A stretch of 64,000 nucleotides of DNA from Anaerococcus nagyae (GCF_017874535.1 NZ_JAGGLS010000001.1:62001-126000); one strand, 5' to 3'; numbered from the stretch's first letter, positions 8,185 to 16,573 are shown. The notes: generated by a model from the sequence alone, not told the origin. Program-made: numbers and translations.

Positions 8185-8261
8185 CGGGGTGTGGCGCAGC
8201 TTGGTAGCGCACGTGTTTCGGGAACATGAGGTCGAAGGTTCAAATCCTTTCACCCCGACCA
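8185..8261 (+). tRNA. tRNA-Pro (anticodon CGG), copy 2
   Basis: It has the same cloverleaf and the same anticodon loop TTCGGGA as the copy at 4586, with differences only at three positions (TA to TG at the acceptor/D junction, G to A between the D and anticodon stems, and G to A in the T-loop). CCA is encoded. It converges on the aldolase gene, whose stop is only 4 bp away. The upstream 7959-8184 is AT-rich, with no gene seen. Confidence 0.95.
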
Positions 8262-8265
8262 ATAT

Positions 8266-9261
8266 TTATCTTAACATCTTAGCTAGACTTTCTATTTTTT
8301 CTTCATCTCCTGGTACATATCTATTTTTAGCAATGTTTGCTATTAGGTATTTTTTGCTTACTCCATACTTATCTGATAAATCACTTACATTTTTCATAAA
8401 AGCAGAATATATCCCATAGTAACCAATCAATATCATATCTCTCATATCCTTAATATTTACATCATATTTTTTAATTATTTTATCAAGCACTTTTACACAT
8501 TCTATAGACTTAAACATATCAGCATTAATCTTGTAACCTTCTTTATCTAATACTGCAACAAGGCTTTCTGTTCTAGTATTCCCAGCTCCTGCGCCAAGTC
8601 CTGCTATTGCTGTATCTATAAAGCTTGCCCCACTTGATATAGCAAGCATACTATTACCCACAGCAAGTCCTAAATTATCATGAGTATGGAAGCCTATTTC
8701 AAGTTTTGTAGCTTCTTTTACTTTTTTTATAGTATCTACTACACTACTTGGAATCATAGCTCCAGCAGAATCTGTTATAGTGATTGTATCAGCTCCAAAT
8801 TTCTTTAGTTTTGAAGCTTCACTTGTTATTTCATCTGCAGATAAACGACTAGCCATCATCATAAATCCTCCAACTTGAATCCCCTTATCTCTAGCAAGTT
8901 TTATATAATCTTTAGCTGGCTCTACATTACTAGCTTGTACTGCAAGCCTTATAAGTCCTATATCGTAGTCTAGAAGTTTCTCATAACTTTTTATATCAGC
9001 CTTATTTGGAAATACTAAGATTGCAATCTTACTATTTTTTGCTTGCCCTATAGCTGCATCTAAAATTTGATAATCTGTTGCAAATCCCTCTTTATTAAAA
9101 CTTCCCATTCCAAAACCATATCCTACTTCAATATAGTCTATGCCAGATTGATCTAAAGTTTTTACTATTGATTTAATATCATCCAAATCAAATCTATTAC
9201 CTACTGTATGATTTCCATCTCTTAGAGTTGAATCTATAATTTTTATCTTTCTATTTACCAT
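8266..9261 (-). CDS. 4-hydroxy-2-oxovalerate aldolase-like HMGL-family enzyme
   Basis: A 331-residue DRE-TIM (HMGL-like) aldolase most similar in motif layout to DmpG/MhpE, which split 4-hydroxy-2-oxovalerate into pyruvate and acetaldehyde. Visible features are DSTLRDGNHTVG (catalytic Arg, metal Asp, general His), GGFMMMASR, TITDSAGAM, the metal-binding FHTHDNLGL, and GLGAGAGNT. ATG at 9261 is preferred because GAGGGG is just upstream; an ATG four codons earlier is possible. It overlaps the end of citX, which places it in the citrate operon. No acylating acetaldehyde dehydrogenase partner, with which DmpG normally forms a complex, is nearby. The real substrate may be another 2-oxo acid linked to citrate or citramalate metabolism; this is inference. 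Confidence 0.75.
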   Translation of the reverse strand: MVNRKIKIIDSTLRDGNHTVGNRFDLDDIKSIVKTLDQSGIDYIEVGYGFGMGSFNKEGFATDYQILDAAIGQAKNSKIAILVFPNKADIKSYEKLLDYDIGLIRLAVQASNVEPAKDYIKLARDKGIQVGGFMMMASRLSADEITSEASKLKKFGADTITITDSAGAMIPSSVVDTIKKVKEATKLEIGFHTHDNLGLAVGNSMLAISSGASFIDTAIAGLGAGAGNTRTESLVAVLDKEGYKINADMFKSIECVKVLDKIIKKYDVNIKDMRDMILIGYYGIYSAFMKNVSDLSDKYGVSKKYLIANIAKNRYVPGDEEKIESLAKMLR

Positions 9262-9799
9262 AAGTCCCCTCATAATTATCTATCAAATCTTCTATCCATC
9301 TTATCATGCTATCTAAATTATGCTTTCTAGATCTAGCACAAATTTTTGCATCATCATTACACAAAAAGCACTTTCGTGATCCAAGATCAAGCTCTTGTCT
9401 GCTTACACTTTTCCCTTTATATATTAAATCTATATCGTAAAGTCTACCAAAATATGAATTCTCCTCAATATTTACCATCTTCATCTTTAAATCACAAGGA
9501 TCCCCTTTTGCCACACAAAAATACTCTGGTCCTGTAATATCTTTTTTGCTATCATTATAAATTATATTTTTAGAATCTAGCGTTAAATTTATATCTATTA
9601 CTCCAAGATTAAAAATATTAATAATAGCATCATTAATTTTTTGTTCTCCTGGTATATTCAATTTAAAACAAATTATAATCATATCAGGATAAACTTTTTC
9701 TAAGTCATGAATCTTTATTATTCTTCTTTCTCTATTATCCAATACATCATTTAAACTTGGAATATTATCAAATGTAAAATATTTATAATCATTCCTCAT
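9251..9799 (-). CDS. citX: Apo-citrate lyase phosphoribosyl-dephospho-CoA transferase CitX
   Basis: CitX transfers the triphosphoribosyl-dephospho-CoA made by CitG onto the acyl carrier CitD. The family signature is clear near the C-terminus: GRLYDIDLIYKG, then VSRQELDLGSRKCFLC and a final H. The start at 9799 (MRNDYKYF) is chosen because GAGGA lies 8 bases upstream; an ATG seven codons earlier has only a weak, distant site. The start codon lies inside the last codons of the GntR gene, and the end overlaps the aldolase gene, so all three are translationally linked. Confidence 0.87.
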   Translation of the reverse strand: MRNDYKYFTFDNIPSLNDVLDNRERRIIKIHDLEKVYPDMIIICFKLNIPGEQKINDAIINIFNLGVIDINLTLDSKNIIYNDSKKDITGPEYFCVAKGDPCDLKMKMVNIEENSYFGRLYDIDLIYKGKSVSRQELDLGSRKCFLCNDDAKICARSRKHNLDSMIRWIEDLIDNYEGTYGK

Positions 9800-10490
9800 T
9801 GATATCTTCCTCTTTTTCATTTAGAACGAAATCCTTATATTTATAGGATTCTCCAATTATATATTTTTTTGATCCTTCTAAATGTTTTATAATAAATTCT
9901 TCCAGACTATTAAAATCTTTTGCTTCCATAAGATCTAAGATCTTGCTATGCTCTTCTATAGATAATTTTCTTCTTGAATTTTCGCTTCTCCCATCAAAAG
10001 ATAACTTTCTTAAAACTTCTAGATAATCATTTAAGTTTGCTATAATCATTGTAAGCCTAGGCATATCTGCAAAATCATATATTGCTTCATTAAATAACTT
10101 GGCAGCTGCTCTTATTTCATTAATTTCTCCATTTTTAGAAGCAAGATCTGCCTTATCCAATAAGCGCCTCATATATGAAAAGTCATTTTCCCTCATATTC
10201 AAGCTAGCTTCTCTAAAGGAAAGAACATCCAGAGCAGTCCTAATTTTAAATATCTCTTCTATATCATCAACGGTTATTATTCTTACACTGTAACCAACAT
10301 TTCTATTATAGTTTAAAAGGCCCTCATCATAAAGGCTACTTAGAGCTTTATTTATAGGAGTTCTAGAAACATAAAGCTCTTCTGCTAAGTCCTTAGCCTT
10401 AAGCCTTTTGCCCATAGGATACTTACCGTTTATAATATTAAATTTTATTTCACTTCTAACTTTTTCATATAAACTTTGTGTATCATTCAT
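9789..10490 (-). CDS. GntR-family (FCD domain) regulator of citrate genes
   Basis: A 233-residue regulator with an N-terminal winged helix (KAKDLAEELYVSRTPINKAL) and a helical C-terminal FCD-type ligand domain. It resembles CitO/CitI-type activators that sense citrate in Firmicutes. It is separated from the transporter gene by a terminator-like hairpin and is the first gene of a citX-aldolase coupled group. Likely targets are the region upstream of citD and the citG promoter, which share an AATCTAAATGCAAAATAT-like motif. The family is clear; the ligand is inferred from context. Confidence 0.85.
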   Translation of the reverse strand: MNDTQSLYEKVRSEIKFNIINGKYPMGKRLKAKDLAEELYVSRTPINKALSSLYDEGLLNYNRNVGYSVRIITVDDIEEIFKIRTALDVLSFREASLNMRENDFSYMRRLLDKADLASKNGEINEIRAAAKLFNEAIYDFADMPRLTMIIANLNDYLEVLRKLSFDGRSENSRRKLSIEEHSKILDLMEAKDFNSLEEFIIKHLEGSKKYIIGESYKYKDFVLNEKEEDINEE

Positions 10491-10518
10491 AGTTGCACCT
10501 TATATTCTTTCTAAAAAT

Positions 10519-10546
10519 AAAAGCCTCTACTTTTGTAAAGGCTTTT
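10519..10546 (-). terminator. Terminator or attenuator between citrate transporter and gntR
   Basis: AAAAGCCT and AGGCTTTT pair across a 12-base loop and are followed on the minus strand by TTTTATTTTTAG. It lies in the 62 bp between the transporter stop and the gntR start, and could separate the structural genes from the regulator genes or let partial read-through occur. Confidence 0.7.
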
Positions 10547-10552
10547 AGATTA

Positions 10553-11902
10553 CTATACAGCTATTATTCCAAATAAAACTCCAAATAATAGCATAATTAA
10601 ACTTATACCATAGCAACAAACAAAGGAAGCTTTGATGTGATCCTTTAAGCTAATCTCATCTTCAAATAATCCTAATCCAAGCCAGGTTGCTGGAACCATA
10701 GGTGATAAAAGTAATATACAGTTTTTACCTAATACCATAGCTATAGCTGTGTATAGCGATTTAATACCAAATGCTTCACCTACACTTGCTAGTGGTGGTA
10801 ATATTCCATAGAAGTAAGCATCTGTTCCTGTAATCATACCAAGCGGTCCGCCTAGAATACCAAATATTATATGTATATATTTACCTAAGGATTGTGGAAT
10901 AATGTTTATTAGAGTATTTGCCATTGCTTCTAGCATTCCTGTACCTTCCATTATTCCAACCATCACTCCAGCGGCCATTATAGTGGCTACAATTGATAAA
11001 GCACTTGCTGCATTCTTTTTAATTTGATCGTTTTGATCTTTTAGATTAGGAAAGTTTATAACCATAGCTAACACTGTACCAATCATAAATACATAATAAC
11101 TTGGCAAGTTTATTACACTATTTGCCATAAGTAAAGCTATAATGGCAATCGTTAACAATATATTTACAGGTAATAACTTTTTAATTCTAGGACTTAGTTC
11201 ACTTTTATTATTTTGATCAATACAAGTTGCTTCTGACTTATTAGAAGTTTTCGTAACTTCTCCTGTATTAGCTATATTAAAGTTAGCTTCTGCATACCTT
11301 TTCTCTTTTATACCTAATATAATTGCAGTTGCTAAAGCTAAGAAAACGCCAAGAATTTGTATAGGTATTAACTCTCTCCATAATTCAGTAGGATCCATTT
11401 TAATAACTGTTGCTGCACGTACTGTAGGGCCACCCCATGGAAGGAGGTTCATAACTCCTACTGATGCAGCTATAATTGTTAAAAGTGTTTGACTTCTCAT
11501 TCCCATCCTTTTATATATAGGAAGCATAGCTGGAACCGTTATAAGTAAGGTGGCTGCTGCTGATCCATCCAGGTGAGCAAGGATTGCTATAAGAGCTGTA
11601 GATACAGTGATCTTTACTGGATTATCGGCCGCCCACCTTGCAAGTTTGTCTACAAGAGCATCAAATACACCTACATCTGACATTATCCCAAAGAATAATA
11701 TAGAGAAAATAAACATGAAAGCGTTATTTTTTATAGAATCCATACCATCTGTCACATAAACAGATAGATCGTCTATGCTTGTACCTACTATAAATGCAGC
11801 CAAAGTTGGTATAAGAACCATAACTGCGACTGGACTCATCTTTTCTTTTAATAACAATATAATGATCAGTGCAATCATTATAAAGCCCATTACTGATAAC
11901 AT
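10553..11902 (-). CDS. CitMHS-family metal-citrate/proton symporter
   Basis: A 449-residue polytopic transporter of the CitMHS family, which carries citrate complexed with Mg2+ or Ca2+ in symport with protons. Hydrophobic helices run throughout, with conserved loops such as ILAHLDGSAAATLL, NLLPWGGPTVRAATV and GGPLGMITGTDAYFYG. It follows citF by 18 bp in the same operon, giving uptake next to cleavage. A hydrophilic loop of ~45 residues lies in the middle. The family is certain; which metal it prefers cannot be seen. Confidence 0.88.
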   Translation of the reverse strand: MLSVMGFIMIALIIILLLKEKMSPVAVMVLIPTLAAFIVGTSIDDLSVYVTDGMDSIKNNAFMFIFSILFFGIMSDVGVFDALVDKLARWAADNPVKITVSTALIAILAHLDGSAAATLLITVPAMLPIYKRMGMRSQTLLTIIAASVGVMNLLPWGGPTVRAATVIKMDPTELWRELIPIQILGVFLALATAIILGIKEKRYAEANFNIANTGEVTKTSNKSEATCIDQNNKSELSPRIKKLLPVNILLTIAIIALLMANSVINLPSYYVFMIGTVLAMVINFPNLKDQNDQIKKNAASALSIVATIMAAGVMVGIMEGTGMLEAMANTLINIIPQSLGKYIHIIFGILGGPLGMITGTDAYFYGILPPLASVGEAFGIKSLYTAIAMVLGKNCILLLSPMVPATWLGLGLFEDEISLKDHIKASFVCCYGISLIMLLFGVLFGIIAV

Positions 11903-11920
11903 ATTTTCTCCTTGTAATAT

Positions 11921-13471
11921 TTAATTTTTATTTTTAACTTTTTTGACAACATCTATAATAGATCCATCTCTGTATTCAACTACCGCAACTACATCATCTT
12001 CATATTCTATTTTATTAGGTTTTCCTGTGATTTGTTCACCACGTTTTATAAGATAATCCATATTTACTATAGGTAAGTCTGTATTTTGTAATTGCTTTAA
12101 TAAATCTTCCCTATTTGGATTTACTGCTACACCATAGTCAGTTACTATAACATCCACTGTTTCACCTGGCGTTGTAATTGAGGTACAACTTTCACGAACT
12201 GTAGCTATTCTTCCTCTTATAAGTGGTGCAACTATAATTGTGCAATGAGATCCTGCTGCTGTATCCGGATGTCCACCTGGAGCTCCTTGTATAGTTCCAT
12301 CTGATCCTACAACTACATTAACATTAAAGTCACGGTCTACTTCCAATGCTCCAAGAACTACATAGTCAAGTTTATTTACATATGCTCCTTTATTAAGTGG
12401 ATTAGCATATTCACTAGAATCTATCTCAAAGTGATTAGGATCAGTATAAACACTCTCTACACTTGGTACATCAAAGGCTTGATCATCTGCAAGATATCTT
12501 ACATATCCTTCTTTTAAGAGATTTACAATAGGCTCTGTAATACCTCCCATAGCCCATCCCATTTTGATACCTGTATGCTCTAAATAAGATTTTATCTTTA
12601 CAGCTACTGCAAGACTTGCCCCACCTGCACCTGTTTGGAAGGAAAATCCATCTTTAAACCACTCAGTGTTTGCAATTACTTTAGCACAATATTCTGCCAT
12701 TTTTAGCTCACGCGGGTCTTTTGTCATTCTTATAGCACCTGAGGCTATTTTAGAAGGATCTCCAATCTTGCCTACATTTACCACATAATCAACATCAACA
12801 GAGCTTATTGGATGGGGATAATTTGGGAACGGAACTAGAGTATCTGTTATAACTACAACTTTATCAGCAAATTTAGCATCAGCTCCTGCATAGGAAAGAA
12901 CGCCACAATTAGCCTTACCATTGATACCACTAGCATTGCCGTATTCATCTGAAGAACTCGCAGCAATAAAAGCAACATCTATCTTTACCTTTCCAGATTC
13001 AATAGCTCCAACTCTACCACCATGACTTCTAATATATGCTGGATTTTTAAGCTTTCCTTCTGATATAGCTTCCCCAATTTCATCGCGTACACCTGATGAA
13101 GAAATACCTGTTATAGTTCCGTCTTCTATCATTGGTACAAAGTTAGCATGAGCTTTACCAAGGGATGATGCGCATATAAATAAATCTTTGATTCCTAGTT
13201 CATGGATAGCTTCCATAACCATAGCTGCTACAAAGTCACCATTTCTAAAGTGATGATGGAAAGAAATTGTATCTCCATCCTTTAGACCAGTTTTCTTGAT
13301 GGATTCTTTTATATTTTCAAGTAATTTGTTTTCACTTGGTTTTATATTAGTTTTTATAGTAGGAGTCTCTTTTACAAGATCTTTACCATCATTAGCATAG
13401 GCTCCCTTAAAGACTTCACTACCATCTTCTAGTAAGTAATCTGGAATTTCTCTATTTACTGCGTTTTTCAT
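11921..13471 (-). CDS. citF: Citrate lyase alpha subunit (citrate CoA-transferase) CitF
   Basis: CitF exchanges acetyl on the acyl carrier protein for citryl, the first half-reaction of citrate lyase (EC 2.8.3.10). The 516-residue length is typical. The sequence shows the CoA-transferase family pattern: GDTISFHHHFRNGD, SSGVRDEIGEAISEG, the Gly-rich FQTGAGGASLA and GAPGGHPDTAAG. Its start overlaps the end of citE by 4 bases. Citramalate lyase alpha is a close homologue and cannot be excluded from sequence, but the CitMHS transporter favours citrate. Confidence 0.93.
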   Translation of the reverse strand: MKNAVNREIPDYLLEDGSEVFKGAYANDGKDLVKETPTIKTNIKPSENKLLENIKESIKKTGLKDGDTISFHHHFRNGDFVAAMVMEAIHELGIKDLFICASSLGKAHANFVPMIEDGTITGISSSGVRDEIGEAISEGKLKNPAYIRSHGGRVGAIESGKVKIDVAFIAASSSDEYGNASGINGKANCGVLSYAGADAKFADKVVVITDTLVPFPNYPHPISSVDVDYVVNVGKIGDPSKIASGAIRMTKDPRELKMAEYCAKVIANTEWFKDGFSFQTGAGGASLAVAVKIKSYLEHTGIKMGWAMGGITEPIVNLLKEGYVRYLADDQAFDVPSVESVYTDPNHFEIDSSEYANPLNKGAYVNKLDYVVLGALEVDRDFNVNVVVGSDGTIQGAPGGHPDTAAGSHCTIIVAPLIRGRIATVRESCTSITTPGETVDVIVTDYGVAVNPNREDLLKQLQNTDLPIVNMDYLIKRGEQITGKPNKIEYEDDVVAVVEYRDGSIIDVVKKVKNKN

Positions 13472-14361
13472 ATCAAATCCCCCTCATATATTCCTGCGGC
13501 TTTTGCCATACTTAAAGTTCTATAAGCTCCTTCTACGTGGGCATTATCAACCATCTTTCCATTTACAACCACTACACCAATACCAGCCTCTTTAGCTTCA
13601 TTTACAGCAACTATAACACGTTCAGCATTTGATATTTCATTATCATTTGGTGTAAATACTTGGTGGACTGTATCAATTTGTTTTGGAGAAATAATTGATT
13701 TTCCATCAAACCCCATATTTTTTATTAACTCTGTATCGTGTCTTAAACTTTCTTCATCATCTAGATCTGTATATACTGTGTCAAAACACATAACTCCGGC
13801 CGCACGAGCTGATAAAACCATTTGAGATCTTGCTAAGAAGTACTCCTCACCTGTCTTTGTAGTCTTTGCATGCATAGTTCGAGCAAAATCTCCACCTGAA
13901 AGTGCCACACCCATAAGTCTATCGCTTGATGTGCATATTTCATAGCAATTTATAATTGAAAGCGGTGTTTCTAAAGCTGCCATAAGCATAGTTATACCTA
14001 TATCTTTACAAAATTCTTTCTCAGCTTCTTCTACTAATTTCTCAACTTCAACTACCTGATCACGACTCTCGCACATAGGAATTCTTATACCATCGCATCC
14101 ACCTGCTACAGCAGCTCTGATATCTTCTTTATAATATGGACTATCAGTAGCATTTATTCTAACCCAAATTTCAGTTTCTCCATAGTCTATATATTTTAAG
14201 GTATTGTAAAGTTGAATACGCGCGGAATCTTTTTCATTAGGGCTTACTGCATCTTCAAGATCCAAAATCACACAATCAGGACCATAGATGTATGGATCTT
14301 TTACAAGAGATGCTCTTTGAGCATTTAAAAACATCATGGTACGTCTTATTTCTCTTTTCAT
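13468..14361 (-). CDS. citE: Citrate lyase beta subunit CitE
   Basis: CitE cleaves citryl-ACP to oxaloacetate and acetyl-ACP (EC 4.1.3.34). This is a 297-residue HpcH/HpaI-type TIM barrel with MMFLNAQRASLVKDP at the N-terminus, VILDLEDAVSPNEKDSAR (metal Glu/Asp), EIWVRIN with the substrate Arg, and ALETPLSI. It overlaps citD by 4 bases upstream and citF by 4 bases downstream, giving the canonical citDEF order. Confidence 0.95.
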   Translation of the reverse strand: MKREIRRTMMFLNAQRASLVKDPYIYGPDCVILDLEDAVSPNEKDSARIQLYNTLKYIDYGETEIWVRINATDSPYYKEDIRAAVAGGCDGIRIPMCESRDQVVEVEKLVEEAEKEFCKDIGITMLMAALETPLSIINCYEICTSSDRLMGVALSGGDFARTMHAKTTKTGEEYFLARSQMVLSARAAGVMCFDTVYTDLDDEESLRHDTELIKNMGFDGKSIISPKQIDTVHQVFTPNDNEISNAERVIVAVNEAKEAGIGVVVVNGKMVDNAHVEGAYRTLSMAKAAGIYEGDLI

Positions 14362-14651
14362 ATCTTATCCCCCCATGGTATATTTTCTGTAATATTATTA
14401 GATCTTAATATCGCAGTTTCTACTCTAGATCTGATAGTGCAATCTAGTGCACCTCTATCATCTACTAAAATTTCACCTGATTCTATTTCTAAATTATCTA
14501 GTATTTCTTTGACTGTTTGTTCTATTTGACTACCAAATTGAGCATAAACACTACTCTTAACTTCTAATTTTAGCTCTTCACTAGGATATACATTAACTTC
14601 AGCATCACTAGACTCTAGAGTTCCAGCGCTAGCTTTATTTTCAATCTTCAT
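14358..14651 (-). CDS. citD: Citrate lyase acyl carrier protein (gamma subunit) CitD
   Basis: A 97-residue acyl carrier subunit. The prosthetic-group site is the conserved serine in ASAGTLESSDAEV (Ser14), to which CitX attaches triphosphoribosyl-dephospho-CoA. A GGGGAG ribosome-binding site precedes the ATG. It is the first gene of the citDEF-transporter operon and starts 207 bp from the divergent XRE regulator gene. Confidence 0.94.
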   Translation of the reverse strand: MKIENKASAGTLESSDAEVNVYPSEELKLEVKSSVYAQFGSQIEQTVKEILDNLEIESGEILVDDRGALDCTIRSRVETAILRSNNITENIPWGDKI

Positions 14652-14745
14652 AATCTCCCCTTTCTATGAAAAATGTTTTCATATTCCTTAATTCTATTTT
14701 ACAATAAATAAATAATAATAGAACCCTGTATATTGCTTAAATACA

Positions 14746-14770
14746 ATCTAAATGCAAAATATATATATTT
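14746..14770. promoter_or_regulatory. Motif shared with the citG promoter, upstream of citD
   Basis: ATCTAAATGCAAAATATA here differs from the 6158 site upstream of citG by a single inserted A across 17 bases. It lies ~95 bp from the citD start, between divergent transcription units, next to TTGCTTAAATACAA (a partial inverted repeat). These are candidate GntR-family binding sites; no function has been shown. Confidence 0.45.
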
Positions 14771-14778
14771 AATATAAA

Positions 14779-14843
14779 TTGATTTTCCCAGACTATTAAT
14801 GTATAATTAAGACATTAAATGACTTTATCAAGAGTCCTTGATA
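14779..14843 (+). promoter_or_regulatory. Promoter and inverted-repeat operator of the XRE regulator
   Basis: -35 TTGATT (14779-14784), 17-bp spacer, and -10 TATAAT (14802-14807) form a good sigma-A promoter. Downstream, TATCAAG-AGTC-CTTGATA (14826-14843) is a perfect 7-bp inverted repeat between the -10 and the ribosome-binding site, well placed for autorepression by the XRE protein. Confidence 0.65.
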
Positions 14844-14857
14844 GATTAGGAGAAAAT

Positions 14858-15259
14858 ATGGCATTTGCTAACAAATTAAAAGAATTAAGAGAAGCTAACA
14901 ACATAACCCAAGAACAACTTGCAAAATATTGCGATGTTTCATTAAAGACTATCTCCAGATATGAATCTGGTCAGACTAGGCCAAGATATAGAAAGACCTA
15001 TGATGCCCTAGCTGATGCTTTGGGTACTACTCACGATTACCTGGTAACTGACGAAGAGGACTTTATCCTCAAAGCTCGTGAGCGCTATGGTAATGCTGGG
15101 GGCAAAGATGCTGAAGAAATGGTAGAAGGAGTCATAGGTCTTATGGCTGGAGGGGAAATCCCAGAAGAAGACAAGAAAGCAATCCTTGATGCTATAAGTG
15201 AAGCATACTATATAGCTAAAACAGAAAATAGGAAATATAATCCACATAAGGACAAATAA
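14858..15259 (+). CDS. XRE-family transcriptional regulator (ImmR-like)
   Basis: A 133-residue protein with an N-terminal HTH (LKELREANNITQEQLAKYC, then SLKTISRYESG) and a C-terminal helical tail. The ATG at 14858 is chosen because AGGAGAAAAT directly precedes it; the longer frame upstream would overlap the operator. The stop codon TAA shares its last A with the ATG of the ImmA-like peptidase gene, the standard pairing of a repressor with the protease that inactivates it. No phage or ICE genes are adjacent, so the pair is probably chromosomal. Confidence 0.85.
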   Translation: MAFANKLKELREANNITQEQLAKYCDVSLKTISRYESGQTRPRYRKTYDALADALGTTHDYLVTDEEDFILKARERYGNAGGKDAEEMVEGVIGLMAGGEIPEEDKKAILDAISEAYYIAKTENRKYNPHKDK

Positions 15260-15807
15260 TGTCTACTACCTATGATAAAATTTACACTGATGTAAATAAC
15301 TTAATAAACTTATATAAAACTCGCGATCCTCGTGAAATCCTTGAAGGACGTGGAGTGTTTCTTATTCCCTTTCAAAACCCTACTAAAGTTTTGGGAATGT
15401 ATAAGATCATTAAGAGAAATCGTTTTGTCTTTTATAATCCCTATGTTGATGATAGGATAATAAATATGGTCTTCGCACATGAGCTTGGCCATGATTTATA
15501 CCATAGAACCGAAGCAAAACAAGGCGCAGCAGAATACGAGCTTTTTGATATAAGAAGTGAAATGGAAATTGAAGCGAATATTTTTGCAGCCCATCTATTG
15601 CTTGATGAAAAAAAACTTATGGAGGATGTAAAAGAAGGTTATAGTTACAATCAACTGGCCAGCCTTTATGATGTAAATGTCAATCTTATGATTTTTAAGC
15701 TAAATGAAATGCATAGGATGGGTATGCCTATTGTAAAAAACGAAACTGATTCTAAATTTTTTACAAAAATTGATGGTAGTAGTGAAAATTTAGGTAATTA
15801 TTTATGA
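15259..15807 (+). CDS. ImmA/IrrE-family metallo-endopeptidase
   Basis: A 182-residue protein with the zinc protease motif HELGHDLYH (residues 74-82) and the downstream EANIFAAHLL block that supplies the third ligand (ExxxxFA pattern). Members cleave a partner XRE repressor in response to DNA damage or other stress. It overlaps the XRE gene by one base upstream and the methyltransferase gene by 4 bases downstream, so the three genes form one transcript. The partner assignment is inference from gene order. Confidence 0.85.
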   Translation: MSTTYDKIYTDVNNLINLYKTRDPREILEGRGVFLIPFQNPTKVLGMYKIIKRNRFVFYNPYVDDRIINMVFAHELGHDLYHRTEAKQGAAEYELFDIRSEMEIEANIFAAHLLLDEKKLMEDVKEGYSYNQLASLYDVNVNLMIFKLNEMHRMGMPIVKNETDSKFFTKIDGSSENLGNYL

Positions 15808-16346
15808 TAGATAGGCCAACAGACTTAGCACATGAACTAATAAAGCGTGAAAAAGATATAAAAATCGCAGTAGACATGACTGCTGGAAATGGATATGATA
15901 GCAAGTTCATTCTAGATGAATTAGATCCAGACAAACTCTTTGCTTTTGATATACAAGAAAGAGCTAAAAAAGCAACCTATGATCTATTAGGTCAAAAAGA
16001 TAATTTTGAATTTATTTTAGATAGTCATGCTAATATTGATAAGTATATAAAAGATGACCTAGATTTAGTAATCTATAATTTAGGATATCTTCCAAAAGGC
16101 GATAAAAATATTACGACTAAAGCAGATAGCACTATAAAAAGCTTAGAAAAAGTTTTAATACTTTTAAAAAAGAATGGTAAAGTTGTAATGACTATTTACC
16201 CAGGCCATAAAGAGGGCTTTATAGAGTCAAAAAGATTAGATGATTTCCTAGGAGCTCTATCTTATAAAGAATTTACAGTTTTAAAAATGGACTATATAAA
16301 TAAAGTAAACAATCCACCTTATTGTGTTGTTATTGCTAAAAATTGA
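15804..16346 (+). CDS. mnmM: MnmM (YtqB)-like tRNA (mnm5s2U34) methyltransferase
   Basis: A 180-residue class I SAM methyltransferase matching YtqB/MnmM, which adds the last methyl group to nm5s2U34 in Gram-positive tRNAs. Visible motifs are the SAM-binding AVDMTAGNGYD, the acidic loop FAFDIQ, the family signature NLGYLPKGDK (NPPY-like position), TIYPGHKEG, and the C-terminal NNPPYCVVI. It is coupled to the upstream peptidase gene by a 4-base overlap. Family assignment is good; modification activity is inferred. Confidence 0.85.
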   Translation: MIDRPTDLAHELIKREKDIKIAVDMTAGNGYDSKFILDELDPDKLFAFDIQERAKKATYDLLGQKDNFEFILDSHANIDKYIKDDLDLVIYNLGYLPKGDKNITTKADSTIKSLEKVLILLKKNGKVVMTIYPGHKEGFIESKRLDDFLGALSYKEFTVLKMDYINKVNNPPYCVVIAKN

Positions 16347-16379
16347 GCTTTTCTTCTTATAATAAATATTAATAAAAAT

Positions 16380-16556
16380 AGATCTACTTTTATTTAGCAG
16401 ATCTCATACTTACTGTTGACAAAATATAAAATTCGACCACCCGACCCAACGTAGTGAGTAGATATGGGCTGTAGCTTAATTTAAATTTTAAATTATTAAT
16501 AAATTATAAAATCGACTTTGTCTACATTCTAAGATTTACTTTTGCTTAGCAGATCT
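16380..16556. mobile_element. MITE-like repeat flanked by 25-bp terminator-like direct repeats (short copy)
   Basis: A 117-bp core (16412-16528) has inverted ends ACTGTTGACAAA and TTTGTCTACATT. It is flanked by direct repeats at 16380-16404 and 16532-16556 that match at 22 of 25 bases (AGATYTACTTTT ... TTAGCAGATCT). Each repeat can form an AGATCT/AGATCT hairpin and the right one is followed by ATTTTT. It holds part of the dispersed palindrome (CGACCCAACGTAGTGAG). Relative to the copies at 19.3 and 31.6 kb it is inverted and shorter. Confidence 0.7.
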
Positions 16557-16573
16557 ATTTTTACATTCTTTTT

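Noticed and set aside
8189-8419. Plus-strand reading frame of 76 codons
   Set aside because: It runs through the tRNA-Pro gene and then antisense to the aldolase gene; no ribosome-binding site.
14858-15807. Prophage or ICE remnant based on the XRE/ImmA pair
   Set aside because: No integrase, relaxase or phage gene lies nearby, and the pair is coupled to a housekeeping tRNA methyltransferase gene.
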